This document shows, piece after piece, positions 18,584 to 26,233 of a stretch of DNA of 64,000 nt. This DNA is from Candidatus Margulisiibacteriota bacterium (GTDB lineage Bacteria; Margulisbacteria; WOR-1; O2-12-FULL-45-9; XYB2-FULL-48-7): NCBI GenBank assembly GCA_041661965.1, contig JBAZTH010000001.1, forward strand, positions 62,001-126,000, written 5' to 3'. The notes under the pieces are model-generated. The model did no database searches. It saw only the letters and a program-made list of their open reading frames with translations, and was not told where the DNA came from. Numbering within the stretch: position 1 is the first letter of the stretch; every line of letters begins with the position of its first letter. The translations under genes were made by a program, and so were the position numbers.

Positions 18584-19393
18584 TCCCAGGCCATCCTTTC
18601 CCGGCAGCGGGAGTTCCAGCGCCGCCTTGGCGTCATGAAAATCTGATTTTATTGTCCGGACTCTTTTGCGGAATTGTTCCGGGTTGAAAGTGTCCTGCCA
18701 GTAGTTGCCTTCATAAGGACCGTCGACCCTGACGGTGTCGATCTTGAGGCCAAGCCGTTTGTAGACCCCGGGGAAAAAAGTACAGGCGGTCCCCAGTTTT
18801 TTCATCGTTTCTTCGTTAACGTAACGGCGAAAATTTTCCCAGCCCTCCCGGCCGAAGGCCATCCCGCCGCTGATAAAATCGGTGCCGAAAGAAAAGAGGG
18901 AAAGCTTTGCCGGCCAGATATCGAGCCGATAAGAGGCGTAAAAATTGAGCGCGCTTTCCAAGCCGAATTGCCAGAGCGGGTGGGAGAGGAGGTTGCCGCA
19001 GCTTCTGACCCCGATCGCCAAATCGGCGCCGTTGACGATGGCGCGGCTTAAGGCGGGAATGGCGGACGGCTTGACGTGCAGATCGTCGTCTCCCATGATG
19101 GCGAGGTCGGCCCCCAGGCGTTGGAAAGCATGATCAATGCCGCGGAAGCGGGCATAAGCCGGCCCGATCTGCGGGACCGAGATCGCGGTCGCCCCCGGCC
19201 GGCGCGCCGCCGAGAGGACGGCCAGGCTGTTGCTTTGAGTGCTGCTGTTGTTGACGACCAAGACGATATTTTCGGGGTTTTGAGCGAGGACAATGTTCCT
19301 GGTCCGCACGACGGTATTGTGAAAGCGGGCCTCGCCCAATCTGACGACGGAATTATAAGCCGGGATGACGTAAACGATTTTTTTTATTTTCAT
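18578..19393 (-). CDS. Family 2-type glycosyltransferase (271 aa)
   Basis: It starts with YVIPAYNS, the beta-alpha-beta opening of GT-A glycosyltransferases. NIVLVVNNSSTQ follows, then GPAYARFRGIDHAF (the AxxRNxG-like helix) and the metal-binding acidic cluster AIMGDDDLHV near residue 100. Later GTDFISGGMAFGRE matches the acceptor-side G-G loop. It should transfer a sugar from a nucleotide-sugar donor in the cytoplasm; donor and acceptor cannot be read from the sequence. No membrane segments are present. It is the third gene of the operon starting at 22856: its ATG shares a base with the upstream stop (TAATG). Small size and lack of a transmembrane tail argue against a processive synthase. 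Confidence 0.8.
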   Translation of the reverse strand: MKIKKIVYVIPAYNSVVRLGEARFHNTVVRTRNIVLAQNPENIVLVVNNSSTQSNSLAVLSAARRPGATAISVPQIGPAYARFRGIDHAFQRLGADLAIMGDDDLHVKPSAIPALSRAIVNGADLAIGVRSCGNLLSHPLWQFGLESALNFYASYRLDIWPAKLSLFSFGTDFISGGMAFGREGWENFRRYVNEETMKKLGTACTFFPGVYKRLGLKIDTVRVDGPYEGNYWQDTFNPEQFRKRVRTIKSDFHDAKAALELPLPGKDGLGL

Positions 19394-20682
19394 TAGGGAA
19401 AGTTATGCGCGGGGTGCGTTCCTTTCTGTAAAATAACAAGCTCGGTCAAAAAGGCCTCCAATTGCCGCTGATTAAGGGCGAGAATGTCCCAGAACATTTT
19501 ATTGTCGTAAGTTTTAACGCAGATCGGCGGGCACCTTTTTTGAAAAGCCCCGTGGTTGAGTTCCCAGAGAACTTCCCGCCGCCGCTGACCATGCCAGATT
19601 TCCCTGAAACTTTGGGTGCTGAAATCGCCGATCCGGAAAAATGGATTACCGTTATGTTCGGTGCAGAGATGGACGCCGCCGTCGTAACCAACGCTGATCC
19701 GCCAGGGATTGGCGGTGCAGAGCCCGAATTGTTTCTGCTGACGATGATTGATGTCCCGGAACCTTTCTTCGATTGCCAGCGGCCGAAAATTCGGCAGAAA
19801 TTGAGAGTCCGGAACAATATGGTACTCGAAGTTTCGAATGAATTCGTCGAATAAAGCCTGCGGGTATTGTTCTCTTTGGGTCCCGTCGTACCAGGGATAG
19901 CAGACTTCCGGACGGAAGGCGGCGGAATCGAGCTGCCCGACCTGGCGGGTCCCATCCATCATGATTTCCTGGAAAAGATCCCCAATGGTCGCCAAGCTAT
20001 CGCTGGTCCTGGGGTTAACCAGGAGGCCAAGCCCGACGGCCGTCGGTGATTTTGTTTCATGTTTGACCTTGGCGATAAATTTTAAAAGCTCCAGGACTTT
20101 CGGTAAGTGGGCGGGCTTGTCCAGGTAAAGACTGATCCGCAAAAAGACGACCTCCAGCTCGGTCAGGAGAATGATCGCGTCTTCTTTAGTCAGATGAGTG
20201 CCGTTGGAGAAGACGCCAATCTGCATGCCCAACGATTTTGTGCGGCGCATCATCGGGATTATTTCCGGATGGGTGAACGGTTCGCCTCCGCCGGAAAAAA
20301 TGACGCCGCGAAGGTTGGCGGCTTTAAATTCATCTAAAATGTGCGCGGCCAGTTTAACGTCCATCAAGCGGCGGCCGCGTTCTTCCGCGGTCAAAAGCCG
20401 TTGTTCCTGATAAGTGCAGCGCGGGCAACCCATGTCGCATTCCAACGACGGGGCGAATTCGGCGGTGACCGGCGTGACTTCGTAGAGCCGTCCGCTTAAA
20501 AAAGTTTTAACTTGATCGGGATGATGGATCCATTTCCCAAATCCGTACATGCCATAATTTTTTTTGGTGGCATCCTGATGTTGGAGCCGCCGCATCGCTT
20601 CAGCAATGCTTCGGTTCGTGCTTTTAGGGAGAAGCGAACGGGGGATGGTTTCGGCGAAAAGGCCGGTCGGTTTAAGGCTCAT
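19393..20682 (-). CDS. Radical SAM protein with SPASM-like C-terminus (429 aa)
   Basis: The cluster motif ECDMGCPRCTY (C-x3-C-x2-C) near residue 85 binds the 4Fe-4S cluster that cleaves S-adenosylmethionine. FSGGGEPFTHPE is the following GGE motif, and IGVFSNGTHLT is the next barrel strand. The C-terminal ~90 residues carry spaced cysteines (LCTANPWR, VHLCTEHNGN, RCPPICV), typical of SPASM/twitch domains with auxiliary clusters. Such enzymes modify peptides or sugars or rearrange carbon skeletons. The substrate is unknown, but placement between a GT5-like and a GT2 gene suggests a sugar or glycoconjugate modification. ATGA overlap with the gene upstream and TAATG with the gene downstream show tight translational coupling. 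Confidence is high in the fold and low in the reaction. Confidence 0.83.
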   Translation of the reverse strand: MSLKPTGLFAETIPRSLLPKSTNRSIAEAMRRLQHQDATKKNYGMYGFGKWIHHPDQVKTFLSGRLYEVTPVTAEFAPSLECDMGCPRCTYQEQRLLTAEERGRRLMDVKLAAHILDEFKAANLRGVIFSGGGEPFTHPEIIPMMRRTKSLGMQIGVFSNGTHLTKEDAIILLTELEVVFLRISLYLDKPAHLPKVLELLKFIAKVKHETKSPTAVGLGLLVNPRTSDSLATIGDLFQEIMMDGTRQVGQLDSAAFRPEVCYPWYDGTQREQYPQALFDEFIRNFEYHIVPDSQFLPNFRPLAIEERFRDINHRQQKQFGLCTANPWRISVGYDGGVHLCTEHNGNPFFRIGDFSTQSFREIWHGQRRREVLWELNHGAFQKRCPPICVKTYDNKMFWDILALNQRQLEAFLTELVILQKGTHPAHNFP

Positions 20683-22856
20683 GGCTTACTTGACGGCGCT
20701 GCTTCGACCGGGAAAGAAAAATCGGTCCAGAAACGCTGGCGTGGATGGACGTAACGCGAGCCGGGAGAGACGATTAACTGGGGCGATAAGATGGTCGTCA
20801 AGTCTTCCGACAACCGGATGAATTCGAAAACGTCTTCGTTGTCGACCAGGATCGGGCGGATCCGAGGTTTGGGGAGAAGGACGCTGGGATCGCAGTAGGA
20901 GAGCTGTTCCAGATCGGCCAGGAAGCTGTTGATAAAGACGGGAATTCGCTGATAGCCGGCTTCGCGCCTTTGTCGTTTCGAGAGCGAATGGTAAGGAGCG
21001 AGCTTGATCCGGTTGTTTTCGCCCTTGACCGGCAAACTTAGCCCGTTTTTAGCTGTGTTTGCCGTCAACTCGGCGGTCATTCCTTTGGGCTGGTGCAGGG
21101 CGAGGAGGGCTAAAAATTGATCGGTCGAGATCCTGGCCCCGAGATTGCGCAGCCCGCCGCTGAAGAAGAGGGTATCCGAACCGAACCGACTGATGACGGC
21201 GGCCATTTGGCCGCTGGTCTTAAAACGGCTTAAGGCCTGGCCGTGTCCCTGGGCGGTCAGGACCAGGCGTTTGCCGTCGGCTTGAAGAAAAAGTTTTCCT
21301 TCTTTATCGATGACCGGATAACGGCCGAGATGCTCGAAAAAGAAGAGCTGGTCCGGGGAAAGGCCGGTTGGGACCAGTTCCCGGTGAAAATATTCCTTGA
21401 CCTTTTCTCCTTTTTCCCCGAGCGGGGTCATGATCGCCCAGGGGATCGTGATCCCGAAGCGCTGTTGGGCGGCGAGCAGGTCTTTGGCTTTTTCGGCGAA
21501 AAAAGTTGTTTTTTGCTCGCCTAACCGGAATGTTTGCAGACCGACCGAGAACATTTGTTCGGCCGGCCGGCCGTAAAAAAAGACCCCGGAACTGCTGGCG
21601 TTGGTCAAGAGCATTAACCGCCCCCGCTTTATTTTTTCTTCGCCTTGGCCGACCAGTTTCGGGTCCGGAACCTCGTCAATGACCTGGAGCTCGCGGCCAG
21701 GGAGAAAGGCGACGGCTTCATTTTCCCGAAACGGGTCGTAGCCGATGACCCGGCGCTGAAACAGGTGAAAATCCTCCCAGTCGTCGATCCTTTTTAAGTC
21801 CTCAATTAAAGGGGGAAGCTCTTCCGGGACGATCCTGTCTAGGATGTGTGCTTGCCCGTTTTGCGCCGCGGTCAGGAGGGTCTCTTTCTCTTCAGCGGTG
21901 AGGGAGCGGGATCTTTCCACCGCTTCCGCGATCGGCGGATAATTATAATGGAGGATCTCAAGCGGAGTCAGGACCTGCCAACCGCTTGGATGATCGGGTC
22001 TGCCTGATTCCATCCCCTTAAATTGAAAAGGGACGACCTGCCGCAGGGAGCTGACCAGTCGGTCGACCAAAGAACAAATCTGGTCGGAGTTCGGTTCGAC
22101 CAGTTCTTTCGCGTCCACAACCTGGTAAAAATCGGGCGCGCAGAGCCCCTGCATTTTCAAGGCCAGGTCGAGCAGGGAAATGGAGCCGTTCCGTTTTATT
22201 CCGGCCAGGTCGAAGTTTTCAAACTGCAGGCCGGTCTGATAAAAAGCGCGGCGCGGGAATTCTCCCCGATAAGCCTGATTGAACATCAGCTGAAAATATT
22301 TCCAAATAAAGGGCAGGGGTGGTTCTTTTTCCGGGGGTATTAATTGTGTTGCCCGGTTTCCTGGCGGCAGAGAGAAGGGATTGTAATTGTTGGGAAAAAT
22401 TCGTTCGCCGAAAGTCTGCAGATAATGAGCGATCAGGGCGGTCGGCCAGTCGAGAGCGATAACGAAGTCCGGCCGCATTTTAGCCATTAGTTTGACCAAG
22501 CCCTGGGAAAAAAACGTCAGATTGGCCAGGGAAGCGTTCCCTTCGTAAAGGTGCGGCCCCTGAAAGAGCCGGTCGTTGCCGATCGCGTAAACAGGCACTT
22601 TCTCTCGAACGAAAAGATCGATGCTTAACGGAAAAGTTTCGCCGTTGATATCGATCGGCGGGAAACGATGTTTGTAGGCTTTTCTCCCTTCTGCCGGCAG
22701 GGTGACATGTCCGGGCATGACCGCTATCGTGTCGATCCCCCGTTGCCGCAATTCTTTGGCGACGCCGCGGGCGACATGACCAGGCCCGCCGCCGACATTC
22801 CCCAAGCCTTCGTAAGCCCAGGCGGCGATAAAACCCTTAATTGTTTTTACGCGCAT
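20679..22856 (-). CDS. GT5/starch-synthase-like glycosyltransferase with long C-terminal extension (725 aa)
   Basis: The first ~170 residues look like the N-terminal Rossmann domain of glycogen/starch synthases: a Gly-rich loop GLGNVGGGPGHVARGVAKEL, then GIDTIAVMPGHV, and later VIALDWPTALIAHYLQTF, which resembles the DWHTAL motif. The C-terminal half is divergent and I cannot place the usual nucleotide-binding motifs with certainty. Known GT5 enzymes are near 480 aa, so about 250 residues are extra. I chose ATG 22856 (MRVKTIKGF) because the frame further upstream runs through promoter site 4, and GGGGGAA lies 8 nt before this ATG. It heads an operon with a radical SAM and a GT2 gene. Synthesis of an alpha-glucan-like or other polymer is an inference. 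Confidence 0.68.
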   Translation of the reverse strand: MRVKTIKGFIAAWAYEGLGNVGGGPGHVARGVAKELRQRGIDTIAVMPGHVTLPAEGRKAYKHRFPPIDINGETFPLSIDLFVREKVPVYAIGNDRLFQGPHLYEGNASLANLTFFSQGLVKLMAKMRPDFVIALDWPTALIAHYLQTFGERIFPNNYNPFSLPPGNRATQLIPPEKEPPLPFIWKYFQLMFNQAYRGEFPRRAFYQTGLQFENFDLAGIKRNGSISLLDLALKMQGLCAPDFYQVVDAKELVEPNSDQICSLVDRLVSSLRQVVPFQFKGMESGRPDHPSGWQVLTPLEILHYNYPPIAEAVERSRSLTAEEKETLLTAAQNGQAHILDRIVPEELPPLIEDLKRIDDWEDFHLFQRRVIGYDPFRENEAVAFLPGRELQVIDEVPDPKLVGQGEEKIKRGRLMLLTNASSSGVFFYGRPAEQMFSVGLQTFRLGEQKTTFFAEKAKDLLAAQQRFGITIPWAIMTPLGEKGEKVKEYFHRELVPTGLSPDQLFFFEHLGRYPVIDKEGKLFLQADGKRLVLTAQGHGQALSRFKTSGQMAAVISRFGSDTLFFSGGLRNLGARISTDQFLALLALHQPKGMTAELTANTAKNGLSLPVKGENNRIKLAPYHSLSKRQRREAGYQRIPVFINSFLADLEQLSYCDPSVLLPKPRIRPILVDNEDVFEFIRLSEDLTTILSPQLIVSPGSRYVHPRQRFWTDFSFPVEAAPSSKP

Positions 22857-22872
22857 ATAAACTATTCCCCCA

Positions 22873-22904
22873 TATTTCTCGCTCCGATCCAGCGGTAATT
22901 TCAC
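22873..22904 (-). promoter_or_regulatory. sigma-28-like promoter, site 4
   Basis: Minus strand GTGAAATT, 15 nt, CGAGAAATA. It precedes the GT5-like/radical SAM/GT2 operon. Its position rules out the upstream in-frame start at 22904. Confidence 0.55.
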
Positions 22905-22927
22905 TTCTTTATGATTTATTTTGAATG

Positions 22928-22936
22928 TGCTACAAT
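22928..22936 (+). promoter_or_regulatory. Extended -10 promoter, leaderless type
   Basis: TGCTACAAT is followed after 8 nt by ATG 22945. Transcription would begin at or within 2-3 nt of the start codon, and there is no room for a ribosome site. Confidence 0.55.
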
Positions 22937-22944
22937 TCCTTTAT

Positions 22945-23352
22945 ATGGCAGCCAAGAAGCCGATCTTTGCCGGTTTCGGTAAACCGGGCGAACAGGTCGA
23001 AGAAAAACAAGAAGCTTATTATCTTTCCGGGAAGGGGACCGATCTCGGTTGCGTCCTGCTGGTCCAGGAAGAGATCAAAAACCCTTCGCTTTTGGAACTG
23101 GAGATCAAGGGTTACATTAATAAAGGAGCGGCCTGGTCCCGGCTCCGGGTCGAGGTTTTCGACAAGGATAACCTGGAAATTCCCGCGACCTCGTTTGAGG
23201 AAGAATACCTGATGGCCGGCCTCTCGCCTGATTTTTTTAAGCGCCTTGATTTCCCGATCCTCGGTATTGTGAAGCGGCCGTTCAAGGTCCAGGTTATGGT
23301 CGTTGGACCGTCGGAAACTAAGTTTGAGATCCGCAATGTCCATCTCCGCTAA
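22945..23352 (+). CDS. Small unknown protein, beta-rich (135 aa)
   Basis: Not recognised. The sequence is soluble, with no signal peptide or membrane segment, and alternates hydrophobic and charged residues in a beta-sandwich-like way (LLELEIKGYINKG, RLRVEVFDKDNLEIPA, PFKVQVMVVGPSETKFEIRNVHL). That pattern resembles carbohydrate-binding or C2-like jelly rolls, but I cannot name a family. ATG 22945 was chosen because a TGCTACAAT promoter ends 8 nt before it. The gene overlaps the following GH26 lipoprotein gene by 17 bp, so the two are probably co-translated. Divergent from the GT5 operon. Confidence 0.6.
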   Translation: MAAKKPIFAGFGKPGEQVEEKQEAYYLSGKGTDLGCVLLVQEEIKNPSLLELEIKGYINKGAAWSRLRVEVFDKDNLEIPATSFEEEYLMAGLSPDFFKRLDFPILGIVKRPFKVQVMVVGPSETKFEIRNVHLR

Positions 23353-24298
23353 TTATGTCCGTTTTGCTTTTTTTTGCCTGCTGCTTATTCCCGCTTGTTC
23401 CAGGCCTAATGTGACCGAGCCGGCCTTAACGCCGGTCTCCGGCGATTATGAGGGGTGCGCTTTCGGGGCTTTTGTCGACGGGTTGGATAATATTCCCGCT
23501 TTTCAAACTAATATCGGAAAAAAACTGGCGGTTGTCCACTGGTATGTCGCCTGGGAGAGTCCCTTTCCCAAAACCGAAGCCGATCAAGTCTCTGCTAACG
23601 GGAGCATCCCCATGATTACCTGGGAACCATGGTTGAACAAACCACCCGGCACCTTAGAGGCGATCTCGAGCGGGCAAAGCGATGCTTATATTCGTTCTTT
23701 TTTGCAAGCGGCGAAAGAGTGGGGGGCGCCGCTCTTCCTTCGTTTTGGTCACGAAATGAACGGCAACTGGTATCCGTGGGACGGCGCGCATAACGGAGGC
23801 GCCGCCGGACCGGAAAGATACAAAGCGGCCTGGCGGCATCTTAGGGCGATAAAAACGGAGTTAGGCGCGGATAATGTAACCATGGTCTTTTGTCCCAACA
23901 ATACAAATCAGCCGGCGGAGAGCTGGAACACGATCGCGGCTTATTACCCGGGCGATGAGGAGGTCGATTGGGTGGGGCTTGACGGTTATAATTGGGGTGA
24001 GAGCGCGTGGTGTTCGTTTGATTCCCTCTTTGGCCCGGCTTATTTGGAATTGACCGCTCTTTCCGGCAAGCCGCTGATGATCGGCGAGTTTGCCTGTGCC
24101 GAAACGGGAGGGGATAAGGGAGCTTGGATCAGCGACGCCTTGGCCAAACTTAAGAGCACCTATCCCAGGGTCAAGCTAGGCAACTGGTTTAACATTAACA
24201 AAGAGCGCGACTGGCGGGTGGAATCATCGTCGGGCGCGGCCGCCGCCGCAAAAAACTCCTTGCAAGACGCGTATTTTTTGGATAAAATACAACGCTAA
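23336..24298 (+). CDS. GH26 family glycosidase lipoprotein (320 aa)
   Basis: ATG 23336 gives a lipoprotein signal: hydrophobic FAFFCLLLIPAC with a lipobox-like L-I-P-A-C at residue ~20, so it is anchored to a membrane outside the cytoplasm. The body is a GH26 (beta/alpha)8 barrel. The acid/base is Glu in LFLRFGHEMNGNWYPW, the aromatic strand is VDWVGLDGYNWG, and the nucleophile is Glu in PLMIGEFACAE. GH26 members are mostly beta-1,4-mannanases; beta-1,3-xylanases and mixed-linkage glucanases also occur, so the substrate is open. Both catalytic residues are present and the length is normal for a single-domain enzyme. It overlaps the small upstream gene and lies directly before the ABC permease operon. 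Confidence 0.85.
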   Translation: MSISANYVRFAFFCLLLIPACSRPNVTEPALTPVSGDYEGCAFGAFVDGLDNIPAFQTNIGKKLAVVHWYVAWESPFPKTEADQVSANGSIPMITWEPWLNKPPGTLEAISSGQSDAYIRSFLQAAKEWGAPLFLRFGHEMNGNWYPWDGAHNGGAAGPERYKAAWRHLRAIKTELGADNVTMVFCPNNTNQPAESWNTIAAYYPGDEEVDWVGLDGYNWGESAWCSFDSLFGPAYLELTALSGKPLMIGEFACAETGGDKGAWISDALAKLKSTYPRVKLGNWFNINKERDWRVESSSGAAAAAKNSLQDAYFLDKIQR

Positions 24299-24328
24299 GT
24301 GTTTCAGCGGCCGGATTTTTGAATTAGC

Positions 24329-24360
24329 CTGAAATTTACCGATCGTAATGCCGACTAATG
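24329..24360 (+). promoter_or_regulatory. sigma-28-like promoter, site 5
   Basis: CTGAAATT, 15 nt, CGACTAATG, with GC just before the -10 as in the sigma-28 consensus. It precedes the permease/GH26/CBM operon; the predicted leader is about 35 nt. Confidence 0.57.
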
Positions 24361-24401
24361 GTTAGGCGCAACCGATTGCGACGGCCTGGAAAGGTGTCGT
24401 T

Positions 24402-25349
24402 TTGAAAAACAAAAAGCGAAAAAGTCTCTGGGTCAGAATAAAGCAAAATAAGATTGCCTATTACTTCATCGCGCCGACCGCTTTGGCGATGATCTTCCTG
24501 CACCTTGTCCCGATCGTGCAGGGGATCTACATGTCTTTTCTCGACCTGAACCAATTCACTCTGCAGCGATATTTGCTGGCGCCGTTTGTCGGCTTTGAGA
24601 ATTACGCTCAAGTCTTGATCGATCCCAACAGTCCGGTTCGGATCGGCCTTTTCGACGCGATCCGTAACACCGTGCTTTACACCATCTTGGTGACTTTGGG
24701 GACCCTTTCTACCGGAATGGTCGTTGCTTTGATGCTTAATCGGAAATTTTTCGGCCGCGGCGTGGTCCGGACCTTTTTCCTTTTCCCCTGGATCATCCCG
24801 ACATACGTGACCGGTTTGCTGTGGGGGATCATGTGGCTGCGCGAAGGCGGACTGATCAATGTGATGCTGGTCGATTGGCTCCATATTTTACCAAGCAAAC
24901 CATCCTGGCTGACCGGGCCCAACACTCTTTGGGCGATCGTTATCCCGACGATCTGGCGCTACTGGCCGCAGTCGATGCTGATGCTACTGGCCGGACTGCA
25001 GACAATCCCGGAAGAGCTTTACGAAGCGGCTGATATCGACGGGGCCGGCCCCTGGCGCAAATTTTGGATGATTACCTGGCCGATGCTGCGGCCCGTCTGG
25101 TTCATCCTGATCCTTTTTGGTTTGATCTATAACACCTATTCTTTTAATATCGTGATCATGATGTTCGGTTTCGGCGCCGGTTTCCCCGGCGAGTGGGGCG
25201 ATCTGATGATGACCAATATTTTCCGCAACTCTTTCCAGCTCTGGAATTTCGGGACCGGGGCGGCCGCTTCGGTTATTTTGCTGATCGTTATGATCTCTAT
25301 CGTCAATGTCTGGTTTAAATACTTTAAACAAGCGGAGGAAATGCGCTAA
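24402..25349 (+). CDS. Carbohydrate ABC transporter permease, MalF/UgpA type (315 aa)
   Basis: The start is TTG at 24402, with GGAAAGG upstream. A positively charged N-terminus is followed by six hydrophobic segments (near residues 20-42, 80-105, 115-135, 165-185, 215-240 and 280-305). The cytoplasmic EAA loop reads EELYEAADIDGAGPWRKFW, the contact site for the ATPase subunit, as in CUT1 sugar importers. It forms a heterodimer with the next gene's product in the inner membrane. No ATPase or solute-binding protein gene is nearby, so it probably uses a shared ATPase encoded elsewhere. The neighbouring GH26 and CBM genes suggest import of oligosaccharides released from a beta-linked polymer. Confidence 0.9.
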   Translation: MKNKKRKSLWVRIKQNKIAYYFIAPTALAMIFLHLVPIVQGIYMSFLDLNQFTLQRYLLAPFVGFENYAQVLIDPNSPVRIGLFDAIRNTVLYTILVTLGTLSTGMVVALMLNRKFFGRGVVRTFFLFPWIIPTYVTGLLWGIMWLREGGLINVMLVDWLHILPSKPSWLTGPNTLWAIVIPTIWRYWPQSMLMLLAGLQTIPEELYEAADIDGAGPWRKFWMITWPMLRPVWFILILFGLIYNTYSFNIVIMMFGFGAGFPGEWGDLMMTNIFRNSFQLWNFGTGAAASVILLIVMISIVNVWFKYFKQAEEMR

Positions 25350-26218
25350 TGCCTTATTATTTGAAGAAGAGGATAACCGATATCGCCATCAACATCGTGA
25401 TGTTGATGTTTTTAGCGGTGACCTTGCTGCCGATCGGCTGGATGGTTTTTTCCTCCTTGAAGAGCTCGACCGATATCGCGATCGGCCGGGTCGGTCTTTC
25501 CCAATCTCTGGACGGCCGACCGCAGGTCCATTGGAGTAATTACGTCGATATGTGGAAAAACGTCAATTTCGGCCTCTACCTCAAAAACTCCCTTATTATC
25601 TGCGGCACTACTATGGTGATTGCCATGCTCTTTTCAACCTTGGCTTCTTACAGCCTGTCCCGGTTCAAATTCCCGGGTTCGGACTTATTCAGCAATACCA
25701 TTTTGGCTACGCAGATGATCCCGGCCATAATGTACCTTATCCCTTTATATATAATGTTTGTTAAGATCACGGTGATGAGCGGGATCCCGGTGAAAGGGAC
25801 TTATTGGGGGTTGATTTTGATCTACTCCGCTTTTTTTACCCCCTTTTCGATCTGGATCTTAAGAGGTTTTTTTGCTTCCATTCCTAAAGAACTGGAAGAA
25901 TCGGCCAAGATCGACGGTTGTTCGGCCGTTCAGGTTTTTTGGTACATTGCTTTGCCGCTGGCAATTCCCGGGATCATCGCCACCGGCATTTATATTTTTC
26001 TGACCGCCTGGGACGAGCTGATGTTTGCCTGGGTCCTGACCAACGCCGATACCATGACCATCCCAGTCGGGATCCGCTTGTTCGTCGGTAATTATCAGAA
26101 CCGATTTGACCTGATGATGGCGGCGGCGACCGTTGCCACCCTGCCGGTCGTCGTTTTGTTCTTTTTACTGCAAAAATATATCGTCGCCGGCTTGACCGCC
26201 GGGGCCGTTAAAGGCTAA
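25349..26218 (+). CDS. Carbohydrate ABC transporter permease, MalG type (289 aa)
   Basis: The partner permease. Six membrane segments are visible, beginning with IVMLMFLAVTLLPIGWMVF. The EAA loop is KELEESAKIDGCSAVQVFW, and LMFAWVLTNADTMTIPVGI is the typical last periplasmic stretch of MalG-like proteins. Its ATG shares one base with the stop codon of the MalF-type gene (TAATG), which indicates coupled expression. It lacks the long periplasmic loop of enteric MalF, as expected for the second subunit. Substrate is inferred only from neighbours (GH26-CBM9, CBM11-like). GGGAGG follows its stop and serves the next gene. Confidence 0.9.
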   Translation: MPYYLKKRITDIAINIVMLMFLAVTLLPIGWMVFSSLKSSTDIAIGRVGLSQSLDGRPQVHWSNYVDMWKNVNFGLYLKNSLIICGTTMVIAMLFSTLASYSLSRFKFPGSDLFSNTILATQMIPAIMYLIPLYIMFVKITVMSGIPVKGTYWGLILIYSAFFTPFSIWILRGFFASIPKELEESAKIDGCSAVQVFWYIALPLAIPGIIATGIYIFLTAWDELMFAWVLTNADTMTIPVGIRLFVGNYQNRFDLMMAAATVATLPVVVLFFLLQKYIVAGLTAGAVKG

Positions 26219-26233
26219 AGAGGGAGGAAGACA

